This document shows, piece after piece, positions 31,489-39,608 of a DNA stretch of 52,929 nt. Both the position numbers and the translations under genes were made by a program. Each line of letters begins with the position of its first letter. Positions within the stretch are counted from its first letter, which is position 1. The notes below the pieces were generated by a model. It was not told the origin of the DNA and searched no databases. It saw only the letters and a list, made by a program, of their open reading frames with translations. The stretch comes from F1-120-MAGs023 sp038228615 (GTDB taxonomy: Bacteria; Actinomycetota; Acidimicrobiia; IMCC26256; PALSA-610). Location: contig JBBRPC010000002.1 of NCBI GenBank assembly GCA_038228615.1, positions 1-52,929 on the forward strand. The letters are read 5' to 3'.

Positions 31489-32949
31489 TTAACGGACGAT
31501 CGCGGTGGCGAGTTCTGCGAGCAGGTGAATTTCTGATTCGATCAGCTTGCGCCAATCGTCGAGATGCAAACTCTCATCTTCACCGTGCGCGTGTGAGTGC
31601 GGGTCTTCAGGGCCGATGAGCAGCGCCGGAATGCCGCCGAACGCATTCACGAACGGTCCAACGAAGGGAACGGATCCGCCCATTCCCGCAGCGACGGGGG
31701 CTTTGCCAAACCCTGCCGTCAACGCCCGTTCGCATGCCTCGAAGGCAGGGCCGGTTGGTTCGGTGGTCCAGGCTGGAACCGCTTCGTGGACGACGGTTGT
31801 CGTTTCGAGACCGAACGGCGTATGCCCTGCGATGTGGTCGAGCACCGTGGTGCAGACACGCTCGGGATCTTGACCTGGAGCAAGGCGAAAGCTCAGCCGA
31901 GCGGTTGCTGCGGCGACGATTTGGTTGGAACTTCCCGCGAGCGGATGCGAATCGAAACCGATCACGGTCAGGTTCGGATGAGCCCAGAGACGTTCAAAGA
32001 CGTTGATCGTCGGATCACCAACGGGCGTCACGCCAGGCCTTGTTCCCGCGGCGCGAAGGTAAGCCTCGGGCGTGGATCCAAGTTCGATGATGCGCGCGCG
32101 TTCAGCCGTCGTGAGCGGTCGTACGTCGTCGCAGAAACCGTCGATTGCGATGACATGGTGTTCGTCGACCATCGACGCGATGAGTCGCGCCAATGAAACC
32201 GTTGGGTCGGGAACTGCCCCGCCGAAGATCCCAGAGTGAACCGGACCGTCGAGCGCACGCAACGTGACGTCGATCGTCGCGAGACCGCGCAACATATACG
32301 TGATCGCAGGTTCGCCTACCTTCCACTGGCCAGCATCCGCGAGCACAAAGACATCGGATCGGAGATCCTCGGCGTAGGTGGTGAGGAATCGTTCGAGGTT
32401 GGGTGAGCCGCTCTCTTCTTCGCCTTCGATGAACACTTTGACATTGCATGGAATCGTTCCGTGCGTGTCGAGCCATGCCTTGACGACCGCAGCATGAGCA
32501 AGGACGCCTGCCTTGTCGTCGCAAACGCCGCGTGCGTAGAGGCGACCGTCGCGTTCGATTGGTTCGAAGGGATCGCTCGTCCAGTTGGCGACGACACCTG
32601 GGGGTTGCACGTCGTGATGCGCGTACAGCAGAACGGTCGGAGCGGCACCATCTTCGGCATGCATCCACTCACCAAGCACCGAAGGGTGCGCGCCGTCAAG
32701 ATGAAGGAGCCGAACGTCCTCGAGTCCGTGCGCGCGAAGGATGTCGGCTGTCAATTCGGCGCTGTCGACTACGTCGGCGTCGTGCGCGGGATCGGCGCCG
32801 ATACTTGGGATGCGCGCCAGTGCTACCAGCGCACGTTGGGTATCGGGAAGCGCGGCGCGCGCGGCGCCGATCACAGGTTCGACATCAAGCGGCATATGCC
32901 ATTGTTGCGCATCGTGCGTGCTCAGCCGAGATCGATCGACATCCCTCAC
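31489..32949 (-). CDS. M20 family dipeptidase/metallopeptidase
   Basis: This 486-residue zinc peptidase has the M20 metal motifs: VLLYAHHDVQPPG (first His and following Asp region), GRLYARGVCDDKAGVLAH (bridging Asp), FIEGEEESGSPNLE (catalytic Glu pair), FVLADAGQW and the C-terminal DPHSHAHGEDESLHLDDW with the last His. The central lid domain includes LDGPVHSGIFGGAVPDP. It probably cleaves dipeptides such as the Dug1/carnosinase group. The GTG at 32949 is supported by AAGGA eight bases upstream; an internal ATG at 32895 is the alternative. Confidence 0.9.
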   Translation of the reverse strand: MRDVDRSRLSTHDAQQWHMPLDVEPVIGAARAALPDTQRALVALARIPSIGADPAHDADVVDSAELTADILRAHGLEDVRLLHLDGAHPSVLGEWMHAEDGAAPTVLLYAHHDVQPPGVVANWTSDPFEPIERDGRLYARGVCDDKAGVLAHAAVVKAWLDTHGTIPCNVKVFIEGEEESGSPNLERFLTTYAEDLRSDVFVLADAGQWKVGEPAITYMLRGLATIDVTLRALDGPVHSGIFGGAVPDPTVSLARLIASMVDEHHVIAIDGFCDDVRPLTTAERARIIELGSTPEAYLRAAGTRPGVTPVGDPTINVFERLWAHPNLTVIGFDSHPLAGSSNQIVAAATARLSFRLAPGQDPERVCTTVLDHIAGHTPFGLETTTVVHEAVPAWTTEPTGPAFEACERALTAGFGKAPVAAGMGGSVPFVGPFVNAFGGIPALLIGPEDPHSHAHGEDESLHLDDWRKLIESEIHLLAELATAIVR

Positions 32950-33022
32950 GTTCCGAGTCCTTGAGGCGCGCCGATTCGCACCGCGACCACCCGGTCATAT
33001 GGGCCGGACCTAGGGTTGCGAC

Positions 33023-33685
33023 ATGACGGCAGATGCTGAGTTTTTCTGGGATCCAATGTGTCCTTGGGCGTGGGTGACTTCGCGATGGGTTGTTGAAGTC
33101 GCCAAACAGACCGGCTTGACAGTGAATTGGCGATTCATCAGTTTGCGCCTTGTCAACGAATCAAAGAACTACGAACAAGATTTCCCACCGCGCTACATCG
33201 CCGGGCACGGCACCGGTTTGAAGTTGCTGCGCGTCGCTGCTGCGGTGCGTGACACCGAAGGTATCGACCCGATAGGTGAGCTATATACCCAGTTCGGTGG
33301 TGATGTGCACGTGCGCGGCCGTCGTGACGAAATGATCGAAAACTGGGAGGCGGGATTCCCCGACTATCTGCGCAGCGTTGGTATCGCCGAGCAGTACATC
33401 GGGGAGGCCAACAACGATGCGTGGGATGAGACGTTGCGCATCGAAAAGGACGAAGCGCTGAGTCGCACTGGCAAGGATGTCGGGACGCCGATAATAAGCT
33501 TCACGCTTGACGGCGAAATGCAATCCTTCTTCGGCCCCGTGATATCTGAAGTCCCGACAAAGGAACGCGCTGTTCCGTTGTGGAATGCCATCTGGGAAAT
33601 CGCAACGATGCCTGGTTTCGCGGAGATCAAACGGTCGCATCGAAGTCGACTCAAACTCGATACGAGTCTTGACCTCGAGGGCTGA
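33023..33685 (+). CDS. DsbA-fold protein related to mycothiol-dependent nitroreductase, CPWA motif
   Basis: This 220-residue thioredoxin-like protein resembles mycobacterial Rv2466c along its length: FFWDPMCPWAWVTSRWVVEVAK, LTVNWRFISLRLVNES, a helical insertion, VGTPIISF with the cis-Pro, then FFGPVISEVPTKERAVPLW. Rv2466c uses a CPWC motif and mycothiol. Here the second Cys is Ala (C13, A16), so it can only use a one-cysteine mechanism with an external thiol. The substrate is unknown. Confidence 0.82.
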   Translation: MTADAEFFWDPMCPWAWVTSRWVVEVAKQTGLTVNWRFISLRLVNESKNYEQDFPPRYIAGHGTGLKLLRVAAAVRDTEGIDPIGELYTQFGGDVHVRGRRDEMIENWEAGFPDYLRSVGIAEQYIGEANNDAWDETLRIEKDEALSRTGKDVGTPIISFTLDGEMQSFFGPVISEVPTKERAVPLWNAIWEIATMPGFAEIKRSHRSRLKLDTSLDLEG

Positions 33686-33714
33686 ATCTCGCGCTCTACC
33701 TGTCGCGCAGCGCG

Positions 33715-34470
33715 CTATACACCGTTGGGAAAGCTGCTTTGCAGCCGACGCATCCCGCGAATCCAACGGTCGTAGTCGGTGGCTTTACGCTTGAAGTATT
33801 CAGCAACCTCCGGATGCGGGAGGATGAGAAACTGCTCGTGACCGAGACCGGCAACGACCGCGTCGGCAACGACGTCGGGTTCGAGCATGCCGTCGACTCC
33901 TGCGACTCCACCGCTTTCGGTACCGGCGGTCATCCCCGTACGCACTGCCTGCGGACACAACACCGACACTTTGAGTCCGCGATCTCCATATGTGATCGAC
34001 AACCATTCAGCGAAGGCGATTGCTCCGTGTTTTGTGACTGAATATGGCGCAAGGCCAATCTGGGTAAGTAGACCCGCTGCGGACGCCGTTTGGAGCAAGT
34101 AGCCGGCGCCGCGCTCGAGCATTCTCGGAACTAGATGTCGGGCGGCGCGAATGTGTGCCATCAGGTTGACGTCGATGACCCGCTGCCAAGCTTCGTCGGT
34201 AAGTTCAAGCGCCCCGAAATCGCCGAGAATGCCAGCATTCGAGCAGAACAAGTCGATTGCGCCGTTGCGCTCCTCGGCATCGTCGATCAGCGACTGGAGT
34301 GCCGCGTCGCTGGTCACATCGCAGACGACCGCGTCATCGACGGGGATCCCCTCCGCTCGAAGGTCGGCGCCCACGACGTGTGCGCCCTCGCGGGTAAAGC
34401 GTTGTGCGAGAGAAGCTCCGATACCGCTTGCGGCGCCCGTGACCACCACATGCTTGCCTTCGAGTTTCAC
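33715..34470 (-). CDS. SDR family oxidoreductase
   Basis: This 251-residue classical short-chain dehydrogenase has the cofactor motif VVVTGAASGIGASLA, the CDVTSD acidic position, NAGILGDFG, the catalytic Ser region LLQTASAAGL and YSVTKHG (Tyr, Lys). An Asp after beta2 (GADLRAEG) suggests NAD rather than NADP. The GTG start overlaps the thrB stop (GTGA, 34467-34470), making it the last gene of a VOC-thrB-SDR operon. The substrate is unknown. Confidence 0.9.
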   Translation of the reverse strand: MKLEGKHVVVTGAASGIGASLAQRFTREGAHVVGADLRAEGIPVDDAVVCDVTSDAALQSLIDDAEERNGAIDLFCSNAGILGDFGALELTDEAWQRVIDVNLMAHIRAARHLVPRMLERGAGYLLQTASAAGLLTQIGLAPYSVTKHGAIAFAEWLSITYGDRGLKVSVLCPQAVRTGMTAGTESGGVAGVDGMLEPDVVADAVVAGLGHEQFLILPHPEVAEYFKRKATDYDRWIRGMRRLQSSFPNGV

Positions 34471-35312
34471 AAGAGCCTCATTCCGTCGCTATCGATGCTG
34501 CAATGCAGTGGACGCCCAGTGTTGGGCAATGCGGCAATGATGCCACCAACCGCATCAGGTGCGCAGAGCGCGGCCACGCTCGGGCCTGAACCGGAGAGCC
34601 AAGCGCACCACGACCCGGCAGCCAACATCGCGTTGTACACATTGAGTGATTCTGGCGCTGCTGCGAAACGGCGATCTTGGTGGATGCGATCGACGCACGC
34701 GGCGCGCAATGCGCGGGTATCGCCGGCAGCCAACGCAGCAACCAGCACGCTCACTGCTGCGATGTTGAACACCGCATCGCCGAACGGAACGTCGTCGGGC
34801 AGCGAATGGCGCGAGCGTTTCGTCGAGGTCTCGGTTTGCGGTATCCAGAGCACGACCTCGGGATCCATACCGAGCGGAATCGAAACGACGGTGGTGCCAG
34901 ACACTGCGACGATTCCACCGAACACGCTCGCTCCGACGTTGTCGGCGTGGCCTTCGAGTTCGGTGGCGATCCTCAATGACGCGGTCCGCGACTCCCCGAA
35001 TGTTGCTCCTTGTTGCAACTGCGCTCCCGCGATCCCTGCGACTCGAGCGGCTCCAGAAAATCCAAGCCCTCGCCCGCCGGGAAAGGCTGCGTGCGCAGTA
35101 GCGACTCCCACGCCACCGTGCGCTCGAAACGTCCTGACGGCAAGATGTTGCTCATTCGAGCTGTCGCTGTCGCTGTCGCTGTTGCCGGGGTCGTCAGGGT
35201 TGCGGTCGTGGAAGGTGAAGTCGAGATATGACGTGAGTGCCATGCCGAGTGCATCGAAGCCAGGCCCCAAGTTGGCAGACGAAGCTGGTACTCGCAGTGT
35301 CGTTGAACTCAC
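34467..35312 (-). CDS. thrB: Homoserine kinase
   Basis: This 281-residue GHMP kinase phosphorylates homoserine in threonine synthesis. It has the N-terminal VPASSANLGPGFDALGMAL, the GHMP ATP-binding PGGRGLGFSGAARVAGIAGA, GHADNVGASVFGG, and the C-terminal SWCAWLSGSGPSVAALC. A short Asp/Ser stretch (about residues 44-52) is encoded by an AGCGAC hexanucleotide run. thrA and thrC are not in the window. Its GTG overlaps the preceding VOC gene stop and its stop overlaps the SDR start. Confidence 0.92.
   Translation of the reverse strand: MSSTTLRVPASSANLGPGFDALGMALTSYLDFTFHDRNPDDPGNSDSDSDSSNEQHLAVRTFRAHGGVGVATAHAAFPGGRGLGFSGAARVAGIAGAQLQQGATFGESRTASLRIATELEGHADNVGASVFGGIVAVSGTTVVSIPLGMDPEVVLWIPQTETSTKRSRHSLPDDVPFGDAVFNIAAVSVLVAALAAGDTRALRAACVDRIHQDRRFAAAPESLNVYNAMLAAGSWCAWLSGSGPSVAALCAPDAVGGIIAALPNTGRPLHCSIDSDGMRLL
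35161..35182. repeat. GTCGCT microsatellite inside thrB
   Basis: Three to four tandem copies of GTCGCT (plus strand) encode alternating Asp-Ser in ThrB. The insertion falls in a variable loop after the first domain strands, where length change would be tolerated. Confidence 0.6.
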
Positions 35313-35788
35313 GTCAACGCGGCGACGTAATCGGCGTACGACAGCGGTAAAAGTTCCACGAGCTGACGGTCGGGATCGCGGATGAATATCGCGGCCTCAA
35401 TGTCGGTGGACTCGACAACTTCGCCGCCATATGCGGCGACACGCGGGCGCACGGCATCGATATCACACGAAATTGAGATGTGTGTCAGGCCGGGTTCGTC
35501 CATCGATCGCGTCCGTGGTTGGGTTGCGCGTTCGGGCGCCGAGTAGTGCAGGAGCTCGAGGACGAAACCGTCGAGGCGCAAATAGCACGCTGTTAAGCCC
35601 AGCGCGCCAGAGAGATCGAGGAGTCGCGCCGACGATTCGTCTGGCGGGTTGATCTGGCGCAAAAACGTGAAGCCCAACAGTTCCTCGTAGAACCGTCTCG
35701 ACCGGGCCAAGTCGGTGACGCACTGCCCGACGTGGTTGAACACGAATCGGTTGGACACTGCGCTCTTGATCGGGACATTCGGTGTCAT
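35309..35788 (-). CDS. VOC family (glyoxalase/bleomycin-resistance fold) protein
   Basis: This 159-residue protein has two beta-alpha-beta-beta-beta modules: FVFNHVGQCVTDLARSRRFYEELLGF (metal His), YLRLDGFVLELLHY (Glu), LTHISISCDIDAVRPRVAAYG (His) and AIFIRDPDRQLVELLPL (Glu), so the usual H-E-H-E metal set is present. The reaction is unknown. It starts the operon VOC-thrB-SDR. The ATG at 35788 is chosen; DUF3499 diverges from it with 64 bases between the starts. Confidence 0.85.
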   Translation of the reverse strand: MTPNVPIKSAVSNRFVFNHVGQCVTDLARSRRFYEELLGFTFLRQINPPDESSARLLDLSGALGLTACYLRLDGFVLELLHYSAPERATQPRTRSMDEPGLTHISISCDIDAVRPRVAAYGGEVVESTDIEAAIFIRDPDRQLVELLPLSYADYVAALT

Positions 35789-35852
35789 GGGCGAGAATCC
35801 TCGCGCGTTCTCCCGTCGTTCGCCGTGCGGAATGTGCGATATGGTCGTATTC

Positions 35853-36395
35853 ATGCGTAGGCATTGCGGGCGCCCAGGGTGCAACGCGGTCGCCACCGCA
35901 ACGTTTTCCTTTGACGCAACTCGCTGTGTTGTCTGGCTGAATCCGATTGCCGACGGTACGCCGCGAGCTGGCGACCTTTGCACTCGTCACGCCGACGGGA
36001 TGGCGCCCCCAAAGGGTTGGGAGCGGATCGATCATCGGTCGGAACTCGCGCCCGTTCCGAAGGCCGTCACCGACGATCTTCTTCCCAATCGTGAGACGCC
36101 CAAACGCAAACGCAAAGCCGCTGGCCAACAACGTTGGGACGAGGTGCCAGGTCTTTTCGATCCTGCCGCTGCGGCAGCACCGATACAACCAGCGGAGCAG
36201 GAGCAGCCGAAAGCCACGCCATCGGACCCAACGCTGGCGGAACCCGAAACGCCGTGGATGCCACGTTTTGCCAATGATGACGATCTTGCGGGCGTCCTCG
36301 ACGCATCGACGCCGCTGCTCTCTCGGGCGTTTCGCAACGCTCGTCCAAGCGATGCTGGCGATGGCGACGATCGAATCCCAAAGAGCAGCGACTAG
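35853..36395 (+). CDS. DUF3499 family protein
   Basis: This 180-residue protein carries the actinobacterial DUF3499 zinc-ribbon-like start: MRRHCGRPGCNAVATATFSFDA, then a second pair in GDLCTRHADGMAPPKGWERID. The remaining two thirds are Pro/Ala/Glu-rich and probably disordered. The function is unknown; the family is widely conserved in actinobacteria. ATG 35853 begins at the family's MRR; ATG 35841 is also possible. Confidence 0.85.
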   Translation: MRRHCGRPGCNAVATATFSFDATRCVVWLNPIADGTPRAGDLCTRHADGMAPPKGWERIDHRSELAPVPKAVTDDLLPNRETPKRKRKAAGQQRWDEVPGLFDPAAAAAPIQPAEQEQPKATPSDPTLAEPETPWMPRFANDDDLAGVLDASTPLLSRAFRNARPSDAGDGDDRIPKSSD

Positions 36396-36400
36396 CTCCG

Positions 36401-37540
36401 CTATTTGGTGCCGTATTCCTCGACATCTTTGAAATAGTTCGAGAGATTCGGCGGCCACCATGGTGGCGACACGCTCCCAGTGATTGTCCGAGGATCGACT
36501 GGCCCCCGCTCAATGCTTGCTTGGTACACCGCGAATGCGAACTGAAGAGTTTTGATCGCGAGCTCCGGCGACATTTCTGGATCGGGGGTTCCATTGAGGA
36601 GCGCGTCGATGAACGCCTTCCCCGTGTGTACAAAGCCGCTATCCCAGCGAGCTTCAATATTTGAATACGAGGTGGTGGTGCCATCGGGGTGATACACGAT
36701 CACAGGTGCAAGATCGAGCATCTCGCCGGTACCGCGCGTGACCCAGATCCAACCATCAGTACCCTGAATCTCGAAGAACTCGTCGGCTCCGTAGAAGCTG
36801 CTCCGAATGTGCATTCGGGGCGCGTACGTGACCTCCATCATTCCGAGCAGGCTGTCTCGTTCGTATTCCCAAATCGCGGCCATCGGCTCGAAGAACAGCG
36901 GAGCCTGACGCACGATTGCTTGCACGCTCGTGATGTCTTGGTCGAATAGCCACAGCGCGGTTCCGTACTTGTGCACCATGTCGTCGAAAAGATGACCGCC
37001 AGGACTCTGCGCGTTGAATCGCCACGTATATCCAGCAGGGTCGAGACCGTTTTGAAATGCAGTGTCGGTTTGCGCGACGACTGTTTTGATACGGCACATC
37101 GTTGGGTGACCAATCGCCCCCTGTTTGATGAGTTCTTTGGCCTTCACCAGCGGCGGGTAGCCGAAATTGCACTCGGCGACACGCAAAGTGAGCCCCGCGG
37201 CTTTGGCGGCGGCGGCCATCTCTCGACCGTCAGCAACGCTGTTCGCAATCGGCTTTTGCACGCTGACGTGCTTGCCGGCACTCAATGCCGCAAGCACATG
37301 TTCTTTGTGCATCATTGTTGGTGTGAGCACCTCGATCGCGTCGAGGTCGGGATCGGCGAGCATCGCATCCATATCGGTGTAGACCTTCGGTGCACCCCAC
37401 TTCCCGGCGGCATCGCGCGCCTTTGCTTCGCGGGTGTCGCACACCGCGAGCACGTCGCATTGCGGATGTTGCAGATACGCCGCGACGTTGAGTGGGGCGA
37501 TATTTCCAGTACCAAGTATGCCAATGCGAACGCGATCCAT
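36401..37540 (-). CDS. Gfo/Idh/MocA family oxidoreductase
   Basis: This 379-residue NAD(P)-dependent dehydrogenase has the Rossmann start RIGILGTGNIAPLNVAAYL, EVLTPTMMHKEHVLAALSAGK, HVSVQKPIANSVADG with the catalytic EKP-type Lys (QKP here), and the C-terminal substrate domain with GGHLFDDMVHKYGTALWLF. Such enzymes oxidise sugars, inositols or related polyols. The QKP in place of EKP is a common variant. No sugar-transport genes are adjacent, so the substrate is open. Confidence 0.88.
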   Translation of the reverse strand: MDRVRIGILGTGNIAPLNVAAYLQHPQCDVLAVCDTREAKARDAAGKWGAPKVYTDMDAMLADPDLDAIEVLTPTMMHKEHVLAALSAGKHVSVQKPIANSVADGREMAAAAKAAGLTLRVAECNFGYPPLVKAKELIKQGAIGHPTMCRIKTVVAQTDTAFQNGLDPAGYTWRFNAQSPGGHLFDDMVHKYGTALWLFDQDITSVQAIVRQAPLFFEPMAAIWEYERDSLLGMMEVTYAPRMHIRSSFYGADEFFEIQGTDGWIWVTRGTGEMLDLAPVIVYHPDGTTTSYSNIEARWDSGFVHTGKAFIDALLNGTPDPEMSPELAIKTLQFAFAVYQASIERGPVDPRTITGSVSPPWWPPNLSNYFKDVEEYGTK

Positions 37541-37581
37541 GACCGTCGCCTATCACATGGCGCCCAGTGGAAACAAGATGA

Positions 37582-38103
37582 CTACGTTGAGAGTTGCAAG
37601 GACACCGAAGCGTCGAGTGAACCGTTGAGGTTCGAGCCGCGAAGGAGCAACGTCGGTGTCTTCGATGAGGGCGTGAACGGTGCGAACGTGATGCTGATAG
37701 TTGTCGTGGATCGCGCCGGCACGAGGTTGGGCACAGCATGCGTCGCTGTGGCTGCAACGTCTGTTCCGAAGAGACCATCGCGTGCCGTGAACATCGAGCC
37801 GAGCGTTGCTGGCAATCGGATCGCTTTGCTCGTACCGTTCAGGAGTTCCACCGTGACGGCGAGCGTCTTCCCCGACGACCGTGCCGATTCGACCGTCATT
37901 TGCCAGGTCTCCCCCAAGCCAATGTGTTGCTTCATCTCGCTGGGATTCGGAACGCGTGTCGGATCGATCGTGGCGCCTGGAAACTGTGAGGAAGGTGATG
38001 AATTCCTTGAGGTCGACGCGGGCGGCGAGAGCTTGCCGCGGGTCGGGCTGCAGCCGTACGCCGCGACGCACATGATCGCAAGGCCAATTGCACGGTTGCG
38101 CAT
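37582..38103 (-). CDS. Putative lipoprotein of unknown function
   Basis: This 173-residue protein has a short lipoprotein signal peptide ending in the lipobox VAAYGC (Cys about residue 18), then a Ser/Pro-rich linker and a beta-rich domain with LAVTVELLNGTSKAIRLPATLG and STTTISITFAPFTPSSKTP, reminiscent of immunoglobulin-like extracytoplasmic domains. It would be lipidated by the Lgt encoded at 24646-25617. No specific family was recognised. ATG 38103 is chosen over a GTG nine bases upstream. Confidence 0.7.
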   Translation of the reverse strand: MRNRAIGLAIMCVAAYGCSPTRGKLSPPASTSRNSSPSSQFPGATIDPTRVPNPSEMKQHIGLGETWQMTVESARSSGKTLAVTVELLNGTSKAIRLPATLGSMFTARDGLFGTDVAATATHAVPNLVPARSTTTISITFAPFTPSSKTPTLLLRGSNLNGSLDASVSLQLST

Positions 38104-38178
38104 AGCGCTCACGTAATCACGACACGATCCGAATGAGGTAGTCGCAGAGTGAACGTTTACCTACGCTCCATCTTGTTG

Positions 38179-39474
38179 CTAGGAATCGTTTTCCGGATGT
38201 TCTCCAGTCGCGAGTTCGCTGACCCGTTGGCGAGAATCGAGTGCCGCGGTCCGGTAGATCCCGCTCGCCATATACGACTGTTCCTGATTGCGTCGAGCTT
38301 CGTACACGGAGGCTCGTACCCCGTGCGCGTATCGGTTGTTGGGATCAGCGAGTACTGCAAGTTCCGCGAAATGACACGCCAGGCGCAAATCGTTCGCTTC
38401 TGCAAGTGTTGCCGCACGAGCCGCGAGGTTTGCGGCGCCTCCGCACAAATCTGCAGTTTGTTGTGCGATTGCCACGTCGGTCGCTGGTTTGAGATTCGCG
38501 GGGTTGCCGTCGTACCAGCCTCCGTAGAGTCTCCAGAGATTGCGCACCACGAACTCTGGCTCGTCGTACGTGGGCTGGAGGTACGGCTTGCTGGCGAGAT
38601 CATCTGGCAGTCGCACCGAGTGCACGACATCGATCAGGCGTGCTCCTTGATTCATGAGGTCGAGTACCTGCGTGTGAAGCGACTCCAACGCAGTCGCAGT
38701 GTCAAGCAGTACGGTCTGTACGTACTCGGCGCCGCCAACGGCTGGCCCGTGCGCCGGAAGCATGAGCTCGGGTTGCAGCGCAGCCATATCTCGCAGTGCC
38801 ACCGCCCAATCCCACGCGAAACGTTGAACTTTCTGTGGATTGCCGGCGTTCGGAAATTGCCAAATGAACAGATCGCCAACGCACACTGCGCGGTGACCGG
38901 GCACCCATGCCCAGGTGTGATCGTCGGTTTCGCCTCGTGCGTGATGCAACTCGAATCGCATATCGCCAACACTGAGCTCCGCGGTGTCGCGATATTCCGT
39001 GTCGGGATAGCGAAAATCACTGGGAAACGTTGGTGCGGGGAGTCGGAATTGGCGCATGTTGATGTGGCCGTTGTAGCCGTTGGTGATGCCGTACCGGTCG
39101 AAACGGTGCGCGACTGCTTCATGCCCGACAAACGTGATGCTGCGATCGCCGCGGTCCGCCGCCTCAGCTTCAAATGCTCCAGAACCCGTGACGTGATCAA
39201 CGTGGCCATGGGTGTAGACGGCGGTGTCGACGTGGTCAGTTGTCCACGCGCGGAGCGCTGTGAGCACAGTTGGCGCGAAGAGTTCGTGCGATACGTCGAA
39301 CAGCGTCAGCCCGTTGCCAGTTGTGAACGCGATGACGTTGGAAAAAGCTTCGATCAGTGCCACGCCTTCTGCCACTTCGTGCAGCGTGCCGTTCGTGGGC
39401 GACATGAGGCCGTGCATCGTTGTGGGTTCGAGGCCCTTGATGATGCGAGCGGATCGTTCAAGCATGTCTGTCAT
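38179..39474 (-). CDS. MBL-fold alkylsulfatase-like hydrolase
   Basis: This 431-residue metallo-beta-lactamase-fold protein has the metal motif AVYTHGHVDHVTGSG, a second His in ARGETDDHTWAWVPGHRAVCVGDLFIW, MLPAHGPAVGG, and a C-terminal alkylsulfatase dimerisation-like helical region (LWRLYGGWYDGNPANLKPA...HFAELAVLADPNNRYAHGVRASVYEARRNQEQS). These features match type III sec-alkylsulfatases such as SdsA1, although the sterol-carrier-like third domain is absent. It probably hydrolyses sulfate or related esters. Confidence 0.82.
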   Translation of the reverse strand: MTDMLERSARIIKGLEPTTMHGLMSPTNGTLHEVAEGVALIEAFSNVIAFTTGNGLTLFDVSHELFAPTVLTALRAWTTDHVDTAVYTHGHVDHVTGSGAFEAEAADRGDRSITFVGHEAVAHRFDRYGITNGYNGHINMRQFRLPAPTFPSDFRYPDTEYRDTAELSVGDMRFELHHARGETDDHTWAWVPGHRAVCVGDLFIWQFPNAGNPQKVQRFAWDWAVALRDMAALQPELMLPAHGPAVGGAEYVQTVLLDTATALESLHTQVLDLMNQGARLIDVVHSVRLPDDLASKPYLQPTYDEPEFVVRNLWRLYGGWYDGNPANLKPATDVAIAQQTADLCGGAANLAARAATLAEANDLRLACHFAELAVLADPNNRYAHGVRASVYEARRNQEQSYMASGIYRTAALDSRQRVSELATGEHPENDS

Positions 39475-39512
39475 GAGCACAAAACTACGGGTAGGGATCG
39501 ATCTCCTACGGC

Positions 39513-39542
39513 AGGAGGCCCCGACACACGTCGGGGCCTCCT
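39513..39542 (-). terminator. Terminator hairpin of the pst-associated leftward operon
   Basis: A perfect 13-base stem AGGAGGCCCCGAC / GTCGGGGCCTCCT with loop ACAC lies 67 bases past the stop of the PstS-like gene ending at 39609 and before the next leftward gene start. It insulates the phosphate locus from the alkylsulfatase-like gene. Confidence 0.8.
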
Positions 39543-39608
39543 GTATTGCCGTTGGTACTGATCTACCGCCGCTCGTTGGAGTGGGGCAGAGCCGCGCCGG
39601 GGAGATGC

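Noticed and set aside
34135..35385. Open frame of 416 codons on the plus strand
   Set aside because: It is antisense to the SDR and thrB genes, both well supported by motifs and GTGA overlaps.
35463..36461. Open frame of 332 codons on the minus strand
   Set aside because: It overlaps DUF3499 and the VOC gene in another frame; Arg-rich shadow without motifs.
36971..38116. Open frame of 381 codons on the plus strand
   Set aside because: It is the reverse-strand shadow of the Gfo/Idh/MocA gene and the lipoprotein gene; no ribosome binding site or family pattern.
38149..39561. Open frame of 470 codons on the plus strand
   Set aside because: It is antisense to the alkylsulfatase-like gene, whose metal-binding motifs are clear.
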